A stretch of DNA of 64,000 nucleotides from Bradyrhizobium diazoefficiens (GTDB taxonomy: Bacteria; Pseudomonadota; Alphaproteobacteria; Rhizobiales; Xanthobacteraceae): NCBI RefSeq assembly GCF_016612535.1, contig NZ_JAENXS010000002.1, positions 1,612,001 to 1,676,000 of the forward strand, written 5' to 3'. Made by a program: the position numbers and the translations under genes. Below the pieces are notes generated by a model. It worked only from the letters and a program-made list of their open reading frames with translations. It did not search any database and had not been told where the DNA came from. This document shows positions 27,151-38,722 of this stretch, in pieces (within the stretch, counting starts at the first letter, position 1; the number at the start of each line of letters is the position of its first letter).

Positions 27151-28773
27151 CTACCTTCGCAGCAGTCCGCCAAGCGCTCCGCGGACGAGCGCACGGCCGA
27201 CCGAGCCTCCGAGTTGGCCGCCTACCGATTTGCCGAGGTCGGCCACGACGCCGCCGACCACCTTGTCGGTGACCGTGCGCGTGACGTCGCGCACGACGCG
27301 CTGTCCCATTGTCAGTCGGTTACGACCGGTGTTGGTGCCGAAGATGGTGCCGACGATCGAGCCGATCTGGCCGAGGATGCCGCCACCACTTCCGCCGGCC
27401 TGGCCGTCGGCCGGCGCCGTGGTGCGCGCGATGCGCTTCTGGAGGATTTCGTAGGCAGACTCGGCATCGATCGCAGTGTCGTATTTGCCCTTTACCGGGC
27501 TCGCATCCATGATCGCCTTGCGCTCTTCCGGCGTGATCGGCCCAATACGGGCCGAGGGCGGGCGGATCATCACTCGCTCGACCATCGCAGGCGTGCCGTT
27601 GCCTTCGAGGAACGACACCAGCGCCTCGCCCTTGCCGAGCTCCATGATCACCTTGGCGGTGTCGAGCTTCGGGTTGGGCCGAAACGTCTGGGCGGCGGCG
27701 GCGACCGCCTTCTGGTCGCGCGGGGTGAAGGCGCGCAATGCATGCTGCACCCGGTTGCCCATCTGCCCGAGCACGCGATCGGGCACGTCAATCGGGTTTT
27801 GCGTGACGAAATAGACGCCGACGCCCTTGGAGCGGATCAAGCGGACCACCTGCTCGATCTTGTCCATCAGCGCCTTCGGTGCGTCGTTGAACAACAGATG
27901 CGCCTCGTCGAAGAAGAACACCAGTTTTGGTTTGGGCGGGTCGCCGGCCTCGGGCAACTCCTCGAACAGTTCTGACAGCATCCACAGCAGGAATGTCGCG
28001 TAAAGCCGCGGGCTCTGCATCAGCTTGTCGGCGACCAAAATGTTGACCATGCCGCGGCCGTCGCGGTCGGTCTTCATGAAGTCCTTCAAGGTCAGCGCCG
28101 GCTCGCCGAAGAACTTGGTGCCACCCTGGTTCTCCAGCACCAGGAGCTGGCGCTGAATCGTGCCGACGGTGGCCTTGGTGACGTTGCCGAATCCTTGCGC
28201 CGCCTTCCGGATCGGTGCGAGCGGATCATCTCCGTCGTCCGGCCCCCTCTTGCCGCTGTCGGGCACGATGGCGTCGAGCAACGCCCGCAGATCCTTCATG
28301 TCGATCAGAGCAAGGCCATTGTCGTCGGCGACGCGGAAGGCGACGTTGAGCACGCCCTCCTGCACGTCGTTGAGATCGAGCATGCGCGCCAGCAGCAGCG
28401 GCCCCATCTCGGTGATGGTGGCCCGCACCGGATGGCCCTGCTCGCCGAACACGTCCCAGAACACCGTCGAGAACTGGTCGGGCTCGAAGGTCAGCCCCAT
28501 CTCGCTGGCACGCTTGACGATGAAGTCTTTTGCCTCCCCGACCTCGGAGATGCCGGAGAGGTCGCCCTTGATGTCGGCGGCGAACACGGGAACACCGGCC
28601 CGCGCAAAGCCTTCCGCCATCACTTGCAGCGATACCGTCTTGCCTGTTCCGGTCGCGCCGGTGACGAGGCCGTGGCGATTAGCGAGCGCCAGCGTCAGCC
28701 AGGCCTGCTCGTCTCCCTTGCCGACGAAGATCTTGTCGTCGGTATCGCCGAGCTTGGTGTCCTGCGCCGTCAT
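27151..28773 (-). CDS. HerA-like ATPase (DUF853 family)
   Basis: A 540-residue P-loop ATPase. Walker A is [16 protein letters not shown] (about residues 35-50). Walker B is [13 protein letters not shown] (about 285). A sensor-like [13 protein letters not shown] and an arginine-finger region [14 protein letters not shown] follow. The last 90 residues are Gly-rich and hydrophobic-polar mixed ([16 protein letters not shown]), unlike HerA itself. DUF853 proteins are widespread in proteobacteria and are usually called HerA-type helicase domain proteins; the substrate is not known. ATG at 28773 is preceded by AGAGAG. Two tandem 19-bp repeats stand just before it. Confidence 0.88.
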   Translation of the reverse strand: MTAQDTKLGDTDDKIFVGKGDEQAWLTLALANRHGLVTGATGTGKTVSLQVMAEGFARAGVPVFAADIKGDLSGISEVGEAKDFIVKRASEMGLTFEPDQFSTVFWDVFGEQGHPVRATITEMGPLLLARMLDLNDVQEGVLNVAFRVADDNGLALIDMKDLRALLDAIVPDSGKRGPDDGDDPLAPIRKAAQGFGNVTKATVGTIQRQLLVLENQGGTKFFGEPALTLKDFMKTDRDGRGMVNILVADKLMQSPRLYATFLLWMLSELFEELPEAGDPPKPKLVFFFDEAHLLFNDAPKALMDKIEQVVRLIRSKGVGVYFVTQNPIDVPDRVLGQMGNRVQHALRAFTPRDQKAVAAAAQTFRPNPKLDTAKVIMELGKGEALVSFLEGNGTPAMVERVMIRPPSARIGPITPEERKAIMDASPVKGKYDTAIDAESAYEILQKRIARTTAPADGQAGGSGGGILGQIGSIVGTIFGTNTGRNRLTMGQRVVRDVTRTVTDKVVGGVVADLGKSVGGQLGGSVGRALVRGALGGLLRR

Positions 28774-29135
28774 CACTCTCTCTATTGCCTGTTTCGCTTA
28801 CTATTGTCTGTTTCGCTTACTGAAACTCGAGCCCACCAGTTCCCTAGTTTAACGCATGTCGCAAGCCGATTGAAACCATTCGAGGCATCGCCGACATGCG
28901 ACATTGTCGGAGACTGCGCGCACGGCATCCGCCAAAAGTCGGAGCGATACATTCGCATTGCGGCAATTTTTCATGGATTTCTTCGCCCCTCTTGCATCGC
29001 TGCAACACTTTTCGCGTGTTCGAGAATGAATCGGAACGTTGCGTGCGTTCATCGCTTGTATTTCACATCGCACCGGCTCAAGATCACTTTTCGAAAATAA
29101 TCTCCGGCATGTGAACCGGCTGAGGGGCAGGCCAT
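28774..29135. other. Intergenic region between divergent HerA-like and small-protein genes
   Basis: About 360 bases with no convincing gene. Its left end holds the tandem repeat described separately. From 28950 to 29100 it is AT-richer (TTTTTCATGGATTTC; ACTTTTCGAAAATAATC), consistent with promoters. Confidence 0.45.
28782..28819. repeat. Two tandem 19-bp repeats before the HerA-like gene
   Basis: CTATTGCCTGTTTCGCTTA is followed immediately by the same sequence with a single C-to-T change. They end 9 bases upstream of the ATG on the opposite strand, so they lie in the leader or promoter of the HerA-like gene. They could be a duplicated operator or a replication-slippage product. Confidence 0.85.
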
Positions 29136-29501
29136 ATGGACGAGCTGATCGGACGGCTGGCGACTAACGCCAGCATAGATAGTGCTGTGGCTGAAAAGAC
29201 CGTCGGCATTATCCTGGGCTTCCTCCGCAGCGAAGGTCCGTCCGACAGCGTGCAGGCCCTGATCGACCAGATCCCGGGTGCGGAAGGGGCCATCGATGCG
29301 TCGAGAAGCGGCGGCGGACTGTCGCGGCTGATGGGCGGCGGCCTGATGGCCGTCGGCACGCGCCTGATGGCCCTCGGGCTCGGCATGTCCGACATCCAGA
29401 AAATTGCCCGTGAACTTTTTCGCTTCGGTCGAGACAAAATCGGAGCGGATCAGATGGGCAAGATCATCGCCGGCACGCCGGGCCTCAGCCAGTTCGCCTG
29501 A
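29136..29501 (+). CDS. Conserved small protein, DUF2267-like
   Basis: A 121-residue helical protein. It begins MDELIGRLATNASIDSAVAE and continues AVAEKTVGIILGFLRSEGPS, a pattern like the DUF2267 type. A Gly/Met-rich segment (LMGGGLMAVGTRLMALGLG) lies in the middle and FRFGRDKIGADQMGKI near the end. No catalytic motif. The gene is followed after 24 bases by the DUF4332 gene on the same strand. Function unknown; the family name is a tentative match. Confidence 0.65.
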   Translation: MDELIGRLATNASIDSAVAEKTVGIILGFLRSEGPSDSVQALIDQIPGAEGAIDASRSGGGLSRLMGGGLMAVGTRLMALGLGMSDIQKIARELFRFGRDKIGADQMGKIIAGTPGLSQFA

Positions 29502-29525
29502 GCGACGCATTTTATATTGAGTATC

Positions 29526-29933
29526 ATGACATATCCGATCTCCGAGATTGAGGGCCTGCCGGCCTTTGCCGCCAACAAGTTGAAGGCGCAGGGTATCCGC
29601 ACCACCGACGCACTGCTGGAAGCCGCGAGCACCGCCAAGGGCCGCAAGGCGCTCTCGGCCAGGACCGGCATCAGCGAGCAGCTGCTGCTGGAGTGGGCCA
29701 ACGTCTCCGACTACATGCGCATTCCCGGCATGGGCCGGGCCAAGGTCGGCCTGGTCCGCGCCGCCGGCGTCACCACGGTGCGTGAGCTCGCCTATCGAAA
29801 TCCGGCAAGGCTGGCGCAGAGCATGCGCGAGGCAAACGACCGAAGGAAGCTCGTCCGCATCCTTCCTTCCGAAAAATCGGTCGGCGACATCATCGCCAAG
29901 GCCAGGAAGCTGCCGCCGAAGATTACGTATTGA
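29526..29933 (+). CDS. DUF4332 family helix-hairpin-helix protein
   Basis: A 135-residue protein with two helix-hairpin-helix-like units (IEGLPAFAANKLKAQGI and MRIPGMGRAKVGLVRAAGV), as expected for DUF4332. Such units bind DNA backbones in other proteins, but no function is proven for this family. The start at 29526 drops three residues of a longer frame and gives the normal MTYPISEIEGL opening. A perfect 19-bp palindrome lies five bases after the stop. Confidence 0.8.
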   Translation: MTYPISEIEGLPAFAANKLKAQGIRTTDALLEAASTAKGRKALSARTGISEQLLLEWANVSDYMRIPGMGRAKVGLVRAAGVTTVRELAYRNPARLAQSMREANDRRKLVRILPSEKSVGDIIAKARKLPPKITY

Positions 29934-29938
29934 TTTTT

Positions 29939-29979
29939 CCGTCGTCCCGGCGAAGGCCGGGCCTTCGCCGGGACGACGG
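29939..29979. repeat. Perfect palindrome, GTCGTCCCGGCGAAGGC family
   Basis: A 19-bp perfect inverted repeat around a 3-base loop, flanked by TTTTT on its left side. The sequence is the same as the arms of the longer repeat at 51774-51897. It can serve as a terminator for the DUF4332 gene or for antisense transcripts. Confidence 0.85.
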
Positions 29980-30068
29980 TGGAGCGGTATCGGGGCAACT
30001 GTCCAGCATTGCAGCGACGCCCTCCTCCCATCTTGACACCCCCTCCCCGACCGCGCAAAGCCACGCGC

Positions 30069-30941
30069 ATGAATGCCTCGCCCTCTCCATCCGTCCCGCC
30101 GGCCGGCTCGGCCGGGCTCGACGTGCTGCGAACGCTCGTGGGCCGGCCTCTCCCGGCGGTGATGGGCGTGCTCAACGTGACGCCCGACTCTTTCTCCGAC
30201 GGCGGCGACTTCATCGCGCCAGAGCAGGCGCTGGCGCGCGCGCGGGCGATGATCGACGCCGGCGTCGACATCATCGATATCGGCGCCGAATCCACCCGGC
30301 CCTACAGAGGCGCCCAGCCGGTGACAGTGGCGGACGAGCTTACCCGGCTGAAGCCGGTGCTGGCAGGCATCGTCGCGCTTGGCGTGCCGGTCTCGATCGA
30401 CAGCATGAAGGCGGAGGTCACAGCCTTCGCGCTCGACCAGGGCGCGGCCATCGCCAACGACGTCTGGGGCCTGCAGCGCGATCCCGACTTGGCGCCGCTG
30501 ATCGCCGCGCGCGGCGTCCCCGTCATCGTCATGCACAATCGTGAGACTGTCGATTCCGCCATCGACATCGTCGCGGACATCAAGGCGTTCTTCCTGCGTT
30601 CGCTCGACATCGCCGCCAAGGCCGGCATCGCGCGCGAAAAAATCGTGCTCGATCCCGGCATCGGCTTCGGCAAGACCGCCGAGCAGAGCATGATCGCGCT
30701 GGCGCGGCTGCGCGAGCTCGACATGTTCGGCCTGCCAATCCTCGTTGGTGCCTCGCGAAAACGCTTCATCGCCTCGGTGTCGCCGTCGGAGCCGAAGGAA
30801 AGACTTGCCGGTTCGATCGCCGCGCACCTCATCGCCGCGCAGCGCGGCGCAAAGATCATCCGGACCCATGACGTCGCCGAGACCTTGCAGGCCCTGCGGG
30901 TCGCGCATGCAATCGAGAGCAAGCCAGAGAGCAAGCCATGA
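30069..30941 (+). CDS. folP: Dihydropteroate synthase
   Basis: A 290-residue folate enzyme that joins p-aminobenzoate to hydroxymethyl-dihydropterin pyrophosphate; the sulfonamide target. Family signatures: VMGVLNVTPDSFSDGG, DIGAESTRP (pterin and pABA loops), IANDVWGLQ, DPGIGFGKT and GASRKRFI. The ATG at 30069 gives a 30-residue extension before the barrel, fitting for this group. It overlaps folB by four bases (ATGA), and folK follows, so the three form an operon. Confidence 0.97.
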   Translation: MNASPSPSVPPAGSAGLDVLRTLVGRPLPAVMGVLNVTPDSFSDGGDFIAPEQALARARAMIDAGVDIIDIGAESTRPYRGAQPVTVADELTRLKPVLAGIVALGVPVSIDSMKAEVTAFALDQGAAIANDVWGLQRDPDLAPLIAARGVPVIVMHNRETVDSAIDIVADIKAFFLRSLDIAAKAGIAREKIVLDPGIGFGKTAEQSMIALARLRELDMFGLPILVGASRKRFIASVSPSEPKERLAGSIAAHLIAAQRGAKIIRTHDVAETLQALRVAHAIESKPESKP

Positions 30942-31306
30942 CCGATACGATCTTCGTGACCGGCCTGTCGATCCATGCGCGCCACGGCGTGATGGAGCAC
31001 GAAACCGAAGTCGGCCAGCGCTTTGTCATTGATCTCGAGCTCTACACCGACCTGTCGGAGCCTTCGCGCAGCGACCGGCTCGCCGATACGGTGTCCTATG
31101 CCGAAGTCGTGGCGACCACGACCGCGGCATTCAAGAACACCAACTACAAGCTTTTGGAGCGCGCAGCGGGTGCGGTCGCCGACGCGATCCTGTCGCACTT
31201 CCCGCGCATCCGCGCCGTGAAGATCACCGTGCACAAGCCGCATGCGCCGATCGCCGCGATCTTCGACGACGTCGGCATCATGCTGACCCGCTCGCGGCAT
31301 CCCTGA
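30938..31306 (+). CDS. folB: Dihydroneopterin aldolase
   Basis: A 122-residue FolB. It shows the N-terminal GLSIHARHGVMEHE with the catalytic-site region, then DTVSYAEVV, LLERAAGAVADAIL and the C-terminal VKITVHKPHAPI. It cleaves dihydroneopterin to the hydroxymethyl-dihydropterin that folK activates. It is translationally coupled to folP and one base separates its stop from folK. Confidence 0.96.
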   Translation: MTDTIFVTGLSIHARHGVMEHETEVGQRFVIDLELYTDLSEPSRSDRLADTVSYAEVVATTTAAFKNTNYKLLERAAGAVADAILSHFPRIRAVKITVHKPHAPIAAIFDDVGIMLTRSRHP

Positions 31307-31307
31307 C

Positions 31308-31799
31308 ATGGCGAGCGTGCTGATCGCACTCGGCGGCAATGTCGGCGATGTCCGCGCGACGTTCCGGAAAGCGATCGCCCATATCTGCGGCATGGCGCAA
31401 GCCGCAATGATCGCGCGCTCCTCCGACTATGCGACGCCGCCCTGGGGCGACGAGGACCAGGATCCCTTCATCAATGCCTGCGTCGAGATCGAGACCGACC
31501 TCGATCCGCACGCGCTATTATTCGTGATGCAGAAGGTCGAGCAGAAATTCGGCCGCACCCGGGACAAGGAGCGGCGCTGGGGCCCGCGCACGCTCGATCT
31601 CGACATGATCGCCTATGACGATGTGGCGATGGCGAAGCCCGACCTGACCTTGCCGCATCCGCGGCTGTTCGAGCGCGCTTTCGTGCTGGTGCCACTCGCC
31701 GAAATCGCGCCCAACCGCGTGATCTCAGGCATTCGTGTGCGTGACGGGCTTGCCAGCGTCTCGACGCAAGGCATTGAGCGGCTTCCGGATACCGGTTAA
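31308..31799 (+). CDS. folK: Hydroxymethyl-dihydropterin pyrophosphokinase
   Basis: A 163-residue HPPK. Key segments are ALGGNVGDVRATF, DQDPFINACVEIET, the signature RTRDKERRWGPRTLDLDMI region (Trp, Pro, and the two Asp that bind magnesium) and LPHPRLFERAFVLVPL. It pyrophosphorylates the pterin before FolP. Last gene of folP-folB-folK; the mutA start is 81 bases further on. Confidence 0.96.
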   Translation: MASVLIALGGNVGDVRATFRKAIAHICGMAQAAMIARSSDYATPPWGDEDQDPFINACVEIETDLDPHALLFVMQKVEQKFGRTRDKERRWGPRTLDLDMIAYDDVAMAKPDLTLPHPRLFERAFVLVPLAEIAPNRVISGIRVRDGLASVSTQGIERLPDTG

Positions 31800-31880
31800 C
31801 CAAAAACAACCGTTTGCAGGGACGGCCGGCCGTGGCAATTTCGCCTGCGAACAGCAAGATTTCCGGGAGCCCTTGGCCGT

Positions 31881-33752
31881 ATGACCTCCGTGACTGACGA
31901 TCTGCCGCTGGCGGCCGATTTTCCCAAGGCGACGGACGAGGACTGGCGCAAGCTGGTCGACGGCGTGCTGAAGGGCGCACCGTTCGAGAAGCTGGTCGGC
32001 AAGACCTATGACGGCTTGAAGATCAAGCCGCTCTATCCGCGCGCCAAGGGCGTTGCGCCGGTGGTGGGGCGGGCCGCGGCCGCACCGTGGCAGATCATGC
32101 AGCGGGTCGATCATCCCGACGCGACGCTAGCGAACGCGCAGGCCTTGCAGGACCTGGAAAACGGCGCCACCGGACTTTCGCTGGTGTTCGCCGGCGGCAA
32201 TGGCAGCCACGGCTTCGGCGTGGAACCGACGGCCGATGCGGTCGCGAAAGTGTTCAGGGATATTCATCTCGATGCCGGCATCGGCATCGAGCTCCAGGTC
32301 GGTCCGCAATCGCGGATGGCTGCGATCCATGTCGCGGAATATGTGACGAGCAACGGCATCGATCCTGCGGCCTGCGACATCCGCTTCGGGCTCGATCCGC
32401 TCGCGGCCTGCGCGGTGTGGGGCCACAGTCCCTATAGCTGGGAAGAGATCGTTCCCGCCGTCACCGGCGGCATCAAGGGCCTCGCCGGGCTCGGCTTCAA
32501 GGGACCGTTTGCTTCCGCCGACGGACGTGTGATCCATGACGCAGGGGGATCGGAGGTGCAGGAGCTTGCGTTCGTGCTCGCCTGCGGTGTTGCCTATCTG
32601 CGCGCGATCGAAAGCGCCGGCGTTGCACTGGAACAGGCGCAGGGCATGGTCTATGCGCGACTTGCCGCCGATGCGGACCAGTTCTTGAGCATGGCAAAAT
32701 TCCGAGCGCTGCGGCTGCTTTGGGCGCACATCGAGACGGCCTGCGGGCTGGCGCCCAAACCGCTCTTCGTTGCCGCCGACACCGCCTGGCGGATGCTGAC
32801 ACAGCGTGACCCTTACGTGAACATGCTGCGTGCAACCATCGCGACGTTCGCAGCCGGACTTGCCGGCGCCAACGCGATCACGGTGCTGCCGCATACGCTG
32901 GCGCTCGGGCTGCCCGATCCGTTCGCGCGGCGCGTGGCACGCAACACGCAACTTCTGCTGCTCGAAGAAAGCAACCTCGCCAAGGTCAGCGATCCCGCGG
33001 CCGGCTCCGGCGGCATCGAGACGCTCACGGCGCAGCTTTGCGATGCGGCCTGGGCGCTGTTCCAGGAGAGCGAGAAGGCCGGCGGCGCTTTTGCGGCGCT
33101 TCAGCAGGGCCTGTTCCAGAGCAAGGTTGCCGCAGCGCGAAAAGCGCGTGACGCCAACATCGCAAAGCGCCGCGACGTGCTGACGGGAGCCAGCGAGTTT
33201 CCGAACCTGCACGAGAGAGCGACGGCGGTGCTGACGGCGACGCCGATCGCGCTCGCACCTTACGGTGAGCAGAAGTTCAAGTTCGACGCGCTCATCCCGA
33301 TCAGGCTCGCGCAACCGTTCGAGGCATTGCGCGACAAATCCGATGCGGCGCTGAAGGCACGCGGTGCGCGGCCAAGGGTGTTTTTGGCCAATCTCGGCAC
33401 GGCGGCCGATTTCACCGCGCGCGCGACATTTGCAAAAAGCTTCTTCGAGGCCGGCGGCATCGAGGCCCTCGACAACGAGGGTTTTGTCGATCCGGCCAAG
33501 CTGGCCGCCGCCTTCAAGGCCTCCGGCGCGGAGCTCGCCTGCCTCTGTTCCAGCGACGGGGTCTATGCCGGCCAAGCGGAAGCGGCCGCCCAGGCCCTGC
33601 AAACCGCAGGCGGCCGACATATCTATCTGGCAGGCCGCCCGGCTGAGGCCGAGGCGGGCCTGCGGGCCGCTGGCGTCACGGGTTTTGTTTTCGCCGGGGG
33701 CGATGCGCTTGCCACGCTGCAAGACGCCTATTTGCGGATGGAACAGGCATGA
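31881..33752 (+). CDS. mutA: Methylmalonyl-CoA mutase, small (beta) subunit
   Basis: A 623-residue non-catalytic subunit. The TIM-barrel half is recognisable (ANAQALQDLENGATGLSLVF; KFRALRLLWAHIETACG; THALAL-type segment HTLALGLPDPFARRVARNTQ). The C-terminal domain has the B12-binding fold, but the DxHxxG cobalt-ligand motif is lost (ANLGTAADFTARATFA), as is normal for MutA. It pairs with MutB to convert methylmalonyl-CoA to succinyl-CoA in propionate use. Its stop overlaps the start of a GFA gene (ATGA), so mutB is not directly next. Confidence 0.93.
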   Translation: MTSVTDDLPLAADFPKATDEDWRKLVDGVLKGAPFEKLVGKTYDGLKIKPLYPRAKGVAPVVGRAAAAPWQIMQRVDHPDATLANAQALQDLENGATGLSLVFAGGNGSHGFGVEPTADAVAKVFRDIHLDAGIGIELQVGPQSRMAAIHVAEYVTSNGIDPAACDIRFGLDPLAACAVWGHSPYSWEEIVPAVTGGIKGLAGLGFKGPFASADGRVIHDAGGSEVQELAFVLACGVAYLRAIESAGVALEQAQGMVYARLAADADQFLSMAKFRALRLLWAHIETACGLAPKPLFVAADTAWRMLTQRDPYVNMLRATIATFAAGLAGANAITVLPHTLALGLPDPFARRVARNTQLLLLEESNLAKVSDPAAGSGGIETLTAQLCDAAWALFQESEKAGGAFAALQQGLFQSKVAAARKARDANIAKRRDVLTGASEFPNLHERATAVLTATPIALAPYGEQKFKFDALIPIRLAQPFEALRDKSDAALKARGARPRVFLANLGTAADFTARATFAKSFFEAGGIEALDNEGFVDPAKLAAAFKASGAELACLCSSDGVYAGQAEAAAQALQTAGGRHIYLAGRPAEAEAGLRAAGVTGFVFAGGDALATLQDAYLRMEQA

Positions 33753-34213
33753 CCGACGCGAGCAAATCCGTTCTCACCGGCGGCTGCCAATGCGGCGCGG
33801 TGCGCTTTGCACTGACGGCGACGCCGAACAAGATTTCAATCTGCCATTGCCGGATGTGCCAGAAGGCGACCGGCGCGCCGTTCGCCTCCTTCGCTGACAT
33901 CAACCGGACGGATTTTTCGTGGACCAAGGGAGAGCCGAAGTTCTTCCGCTCGTCCTCGATCGCCGATCGCGGCTATTGCGCCGCCTGCGGTACCCCACTC
34001 AGCTTCGGCCGCATCGACGGCGAGCGGATCGAGATCATGACCGGCGCGTTCGACCGGCCAGACCGGCTGGTGCCGACGCGTCAGTTCGGAACTGAATCCC
34101 GCCTCGGCTGGGTGGTCGGCATCGCCAACCTGCCGAGCCAGACTACGCAGCAGAATTACGGGCCGGAGAAGATGGCGACCATCGTCAGCCACCAGCATCC
34201 GGACCATGATTGA
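33749..34213 (+). CDS. GFA-domain protein between the mutase subunits
   Basis: A 154-residue GFA-fold protein with zinc-binding clusters [12 protein letters not shown] (residues 11-22), [14 protein letters not shown] and [13 protein letters not shown]. It overlaps mutA by four bases and ends 22 bases before mutB, so it should be made together with the mutase. The family name comes from a formaldehyde-glutathione enzyme, but most members have unknown substrates. It differs from the GFA protein at 4457. Confidence 0.87.
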   Translation: MTDASKSVLTGGCQCGAVRFALTATPNKISICHCRMCQKATGAPFASFADINRTDFSWTKGEPKFFRSSSIADRGYCAACGTPLSFGRIDGERIEIMTGAFDRPDRLVPTRQFGTESRLGWVVGIANLPSQTTQQNYGPEKMATIVSHQHPDHD

Positions 34214-34235
34214 ACGCCCTGATATGGTTGAAACC

Positions 34236-36392
<2,157 letters not shown>

Positions 36393-36429
36393 ATGATACA
36401 CTGGCCTGATAACCGGCCAGGTTGTGCCC

Positions 36430-36726
36430 ATGACACGTGACGACATCATTGCTGCCATACGTAGGAACGCCCATGCCATCAAAGGCAAAGGCGTGTCGAA
36501 GCTCGCCATCTTCGGCTCGCGCGCCCGCGACGATTATCAGCCGGACAGCGACATCGATATTCTTGTCGAGGTCGAAGCGGACGCGTCCTTCTCGCTGCTC
36601 AACCTAATTGATGTCGAACACATCATCGAGGATGCGACGGGCTTGCAGGCTCAGGCGACCGTACGACGATCCGCCTCTCCCCGCTTTGCGCAGCGTATCT
36701 CTGACGACATCCTCGAAGTCTTTTGA
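36430..36726 (+). CDS. MNT-type nucleotidyltransferase, possible orphan antitoxin
   Basis: A 98-residue minimal nucleotidyltransferase with the GSRARDDYQPDSDIDILVE signature (GS and the two catalytic Asp). In MntA-HepT systems such proteins AMPylate and silence the HEPN RNase toxin encoded beside them. No HEPN gene is visible on either side; the next gene is an exported protein. It may be an orphan or act on another target. ATG at 36430 is preferred over a GTG two codons upstream. It stands 37 bases after mutB. Confidence 0.83.
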   Translation: MTRDDIIAAIRRNAHAIKGKGVSKLAIFGSRARDDYQPDSDIDILVEVEADASFSLLNLIDVEHIIEDATGLQAQATVRRSASPRFAQRISDDILEVF

Positions 36727-36748
36727 TGCTCACGTAGGAGCACTCCCC

Positions 36749-37531
36749 TTGAAGTTTATCACCAAATTGAGCGTCGCAATGGCGCTTAGCGCAACGTGCG
36801 TGATATCCGCTTTCGCCGCCGACCCCAAACCCGACGCCGTCATCAGAAACAAGAACATCGAAGCGCGAATCTTCCTCGAGGACAAGATCAAGGCCGATGC
36901 GGCACTGGCGGCCGATTGCCTGGCCGAGGGCAGGAAGTGGCTCGACAAGAACGCGGCTGACGCCGCCGCCTCGCGCAAGGAGGATCCGCAGTTCTTCAGG
37001 GACGGCGGCTGGGATTTCGAGCGCAAATATTCGATTCGCTCCGTCGTCGCCGATCGCTATGTCAGCATCCTCCGCGACGACTACATGGATACCCACGGTG
37101 CCCATCCCAATTCCGACGTGAACACGATCCTGTGGGACAGGTCCGAGAACAAGCGCATCTCGATCCGTCCGTTCTTCACGGAGACCGCCGACAACGGGGC
37201 GACCATGAAGGCGATGGTGAAGGCGGTGATCGCCTCGTTGAAAATCGAGAAGAAGAAGCGCGACACCAGCGAGACCGCGACAGAGGAATGGTTCAAGGGC
37301 GTCGAGCCGAGCCTGCTCAAGATTGGCGCGGTGACGCTGGCGCCCTCGACGGAAGCCGGCAAGAGTTCCGGGCTCACCTTCCACTACCCGCCCTATGCGG
37401 TCGGTCCCTACGCCGAGGGCCAGTATGTCGCGTATGTGCCGTGGGAAACGCTGAAGCCATATCTCACACCGGAGGGTGTGCGCATTTTCGGCGGCGCTCG
37501 GCCGAAGGGCGACGCTGACGAGCAGCCATAG
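36749..37531 (+). CDS. Exported DUF3298-type protein
   Basis: A 260-residue secreted protein starting with TTG at 36749, nine bases after AGGAG. Signal peptide: KFITKLSVAMALSATCVISA, with cleavage likely after AFA. The mature part contains SILRDDYMDTHGAHPNSD and NTILWDRSENKRISIRPFF, then PPYAVGPYAEGQYVAYVPWE, the pattern of the PdaC-like/DUF3298 pair seen in RsiV-like and periplasmic proteins. No catalytic residues are evident. Function unknown; no sigma factor adjoins it. Confidence 0.8.
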   Translation: MKFITKLSVAMALSATCVISAFAADPKPDAVIRNKNIEARIFLEDKIKADAALAADCLAEGRKWLDKNAADAAASRKEDPQFFRDGGWDFERKYSIRSVVADRYVSILRDDYMDTHGAHPNSDVNTILWDRSENKRISIRPFFTETADNGATMKAMVKAVIASLKIEKKKRDTSETATEEWFKGVEPSLLKIGAVTLAPSTEAGKSSGLTFHYPPYAVGPYAEGQYVAYVPWETLKPYLTPEGVRIFGGARPKGDADEQP

Positions 37532-37654
37532 GTTCCGACGGAACCCGTTGCTTACAGCGCCACAGGGCGCGGCCGCTTGCGACATCCGTGCAAAGCCGCG
37601 TAGCATGTTGCACAGACACCCGCCCGATTCCCGAGGGCGCCGCCGGGACCATTG

Positions 37655-38641
37655 ATGCCAGGGATCACGCGCCGCACATTCGCGGCCTCTTCTGTGGCTG
37701 CCGCCACGTCCGCTCTCCTCACGCCTGCGCACGCGCAAGCCTATCCGGCGCGGCCGGTGACCTTGATCGTGCCCTGGGGTGCGGGTGGCGGCACGGATGC
37801 GACCGCGCGCATCGTCGCCACGCTGCTGGAGAAGGAGCTCGGCCAGCCCTTCAATGTCGTCAACCGCACTGGCGGGTCCGGTATCGTCGGCCACGCCGAG
37901 GTCGCGACCGCGCCGCCGGATGGCTACACCATCGGCATGCTGACCGTGGAAATCGCGATGCTGCATTGGCAGGCCATGACGCATCTGACGCCGCGGAATT
38001 TCACGCCGCTGGCGTTAATGAACGAAGATCCGCCGGGCATCCAGGTCTCCGCGACCTCGCCGTACAAAACGGTGAAGGAGCTCGTGGACGCCATCAAGCT
38101 GGCGCCGCCGGGAAGGTTCAAGGCCTCGGGCACGGGACAAGGCGGCATCTGGCATCTCGCCCTCGTCGGCTGGATGCAGGCGATGGGATTGCCGGCAAAC
38201 GAAGTCGCGTGGTCGGCGTCGAATGGCGCGGCACCGGCCATGCAGGACCTCGTCGCGGGCAGCCTCGATCTCACCACCTGCTCGGTGCCGGAGGCGCGCG
38301 CCACCATCGAGGCCGGCCAGGCGCGGAGCCTCGCGATCATGGCGCATGCGCGCAATCCGATCTTCCCCGACGTGCCCACGCTGAAAGAGTCACTCGGCGT
38401 GGACTATTCCACCAGCTCATGGCGCGGCATCGGCGGGCCCAGAGGCCTGCCCCCGGCGATCGCCGCCAGGCTGACTGCGGCCCTGAAGAAGGTCTACGAC
38501 TCGCCCGCCTTCAAGGACTTCATGACCGGACGTGGCTTTGGCACCGTCTGGCGCGATGCTGGCCAGTTCTCGACCTTCATGGACCAGGCGGATCGCCAGA
38601 TGGGGCAAGCCATGAAGGCGGCCGGGTTCGCCAAGGCCTGA
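37655..38641 (+). CDS. Bug-family (TctC-like) periplasmic binding protein
   Basis: A 328-residue solute-binding protein. A twin-arginine signal (RRTFAASSVAAATSALLTP) ends at AHAQA. The mature protein shows Bug motifs: YPARPVTLIVPWGAGGGTDA and NVVNRTGGSGIVGH, and near the end LPPAIAARLTAALKKVYDSP. These proteins bind small carboxylates for tripartite tricarboxylate transporters or for sensing. No TctA/TctB membrane genes are nearby, as is common for the many orphan Bug proteins in this group. Confidence 0.9.
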   Translation: MPGITRRTFAASSVAAATSALLTPAHAQAYPARPVTLIVPWGAGGGTDATARIVATLLEKELGQPFNVVNRTGGSGIVGHAEVATAPPDGYTIGMLTVEIAMLHWQAMTHLTPRNFTPLALMNEDPPGIQVSATSPYKTVKELVDAIKLAPPGRFKASGTGQGGIWHLALVGWMQAMGLPANEVAWSASNGAAPAMQDLVAGSLDLTTCSVPEARATIEAGQARSLAIMAHARNPIFPDVPTLKESLGVDYSTSSWRGIGGPRGLPPAIAARLTAALKKVYDSPAFKDFMTGRGFGTVWRDAGQFSTFMDQADRQMGQAMKAAGFAKA

Positions 38642-38722
38642 ATTGACTGCGCCCGATCCGCGTCAACGTGCTTCGCGCCGGGAGGCCCTCGCCTGCCCCA
38701 TCGGGGCGTTGTAAAGCAGGGA

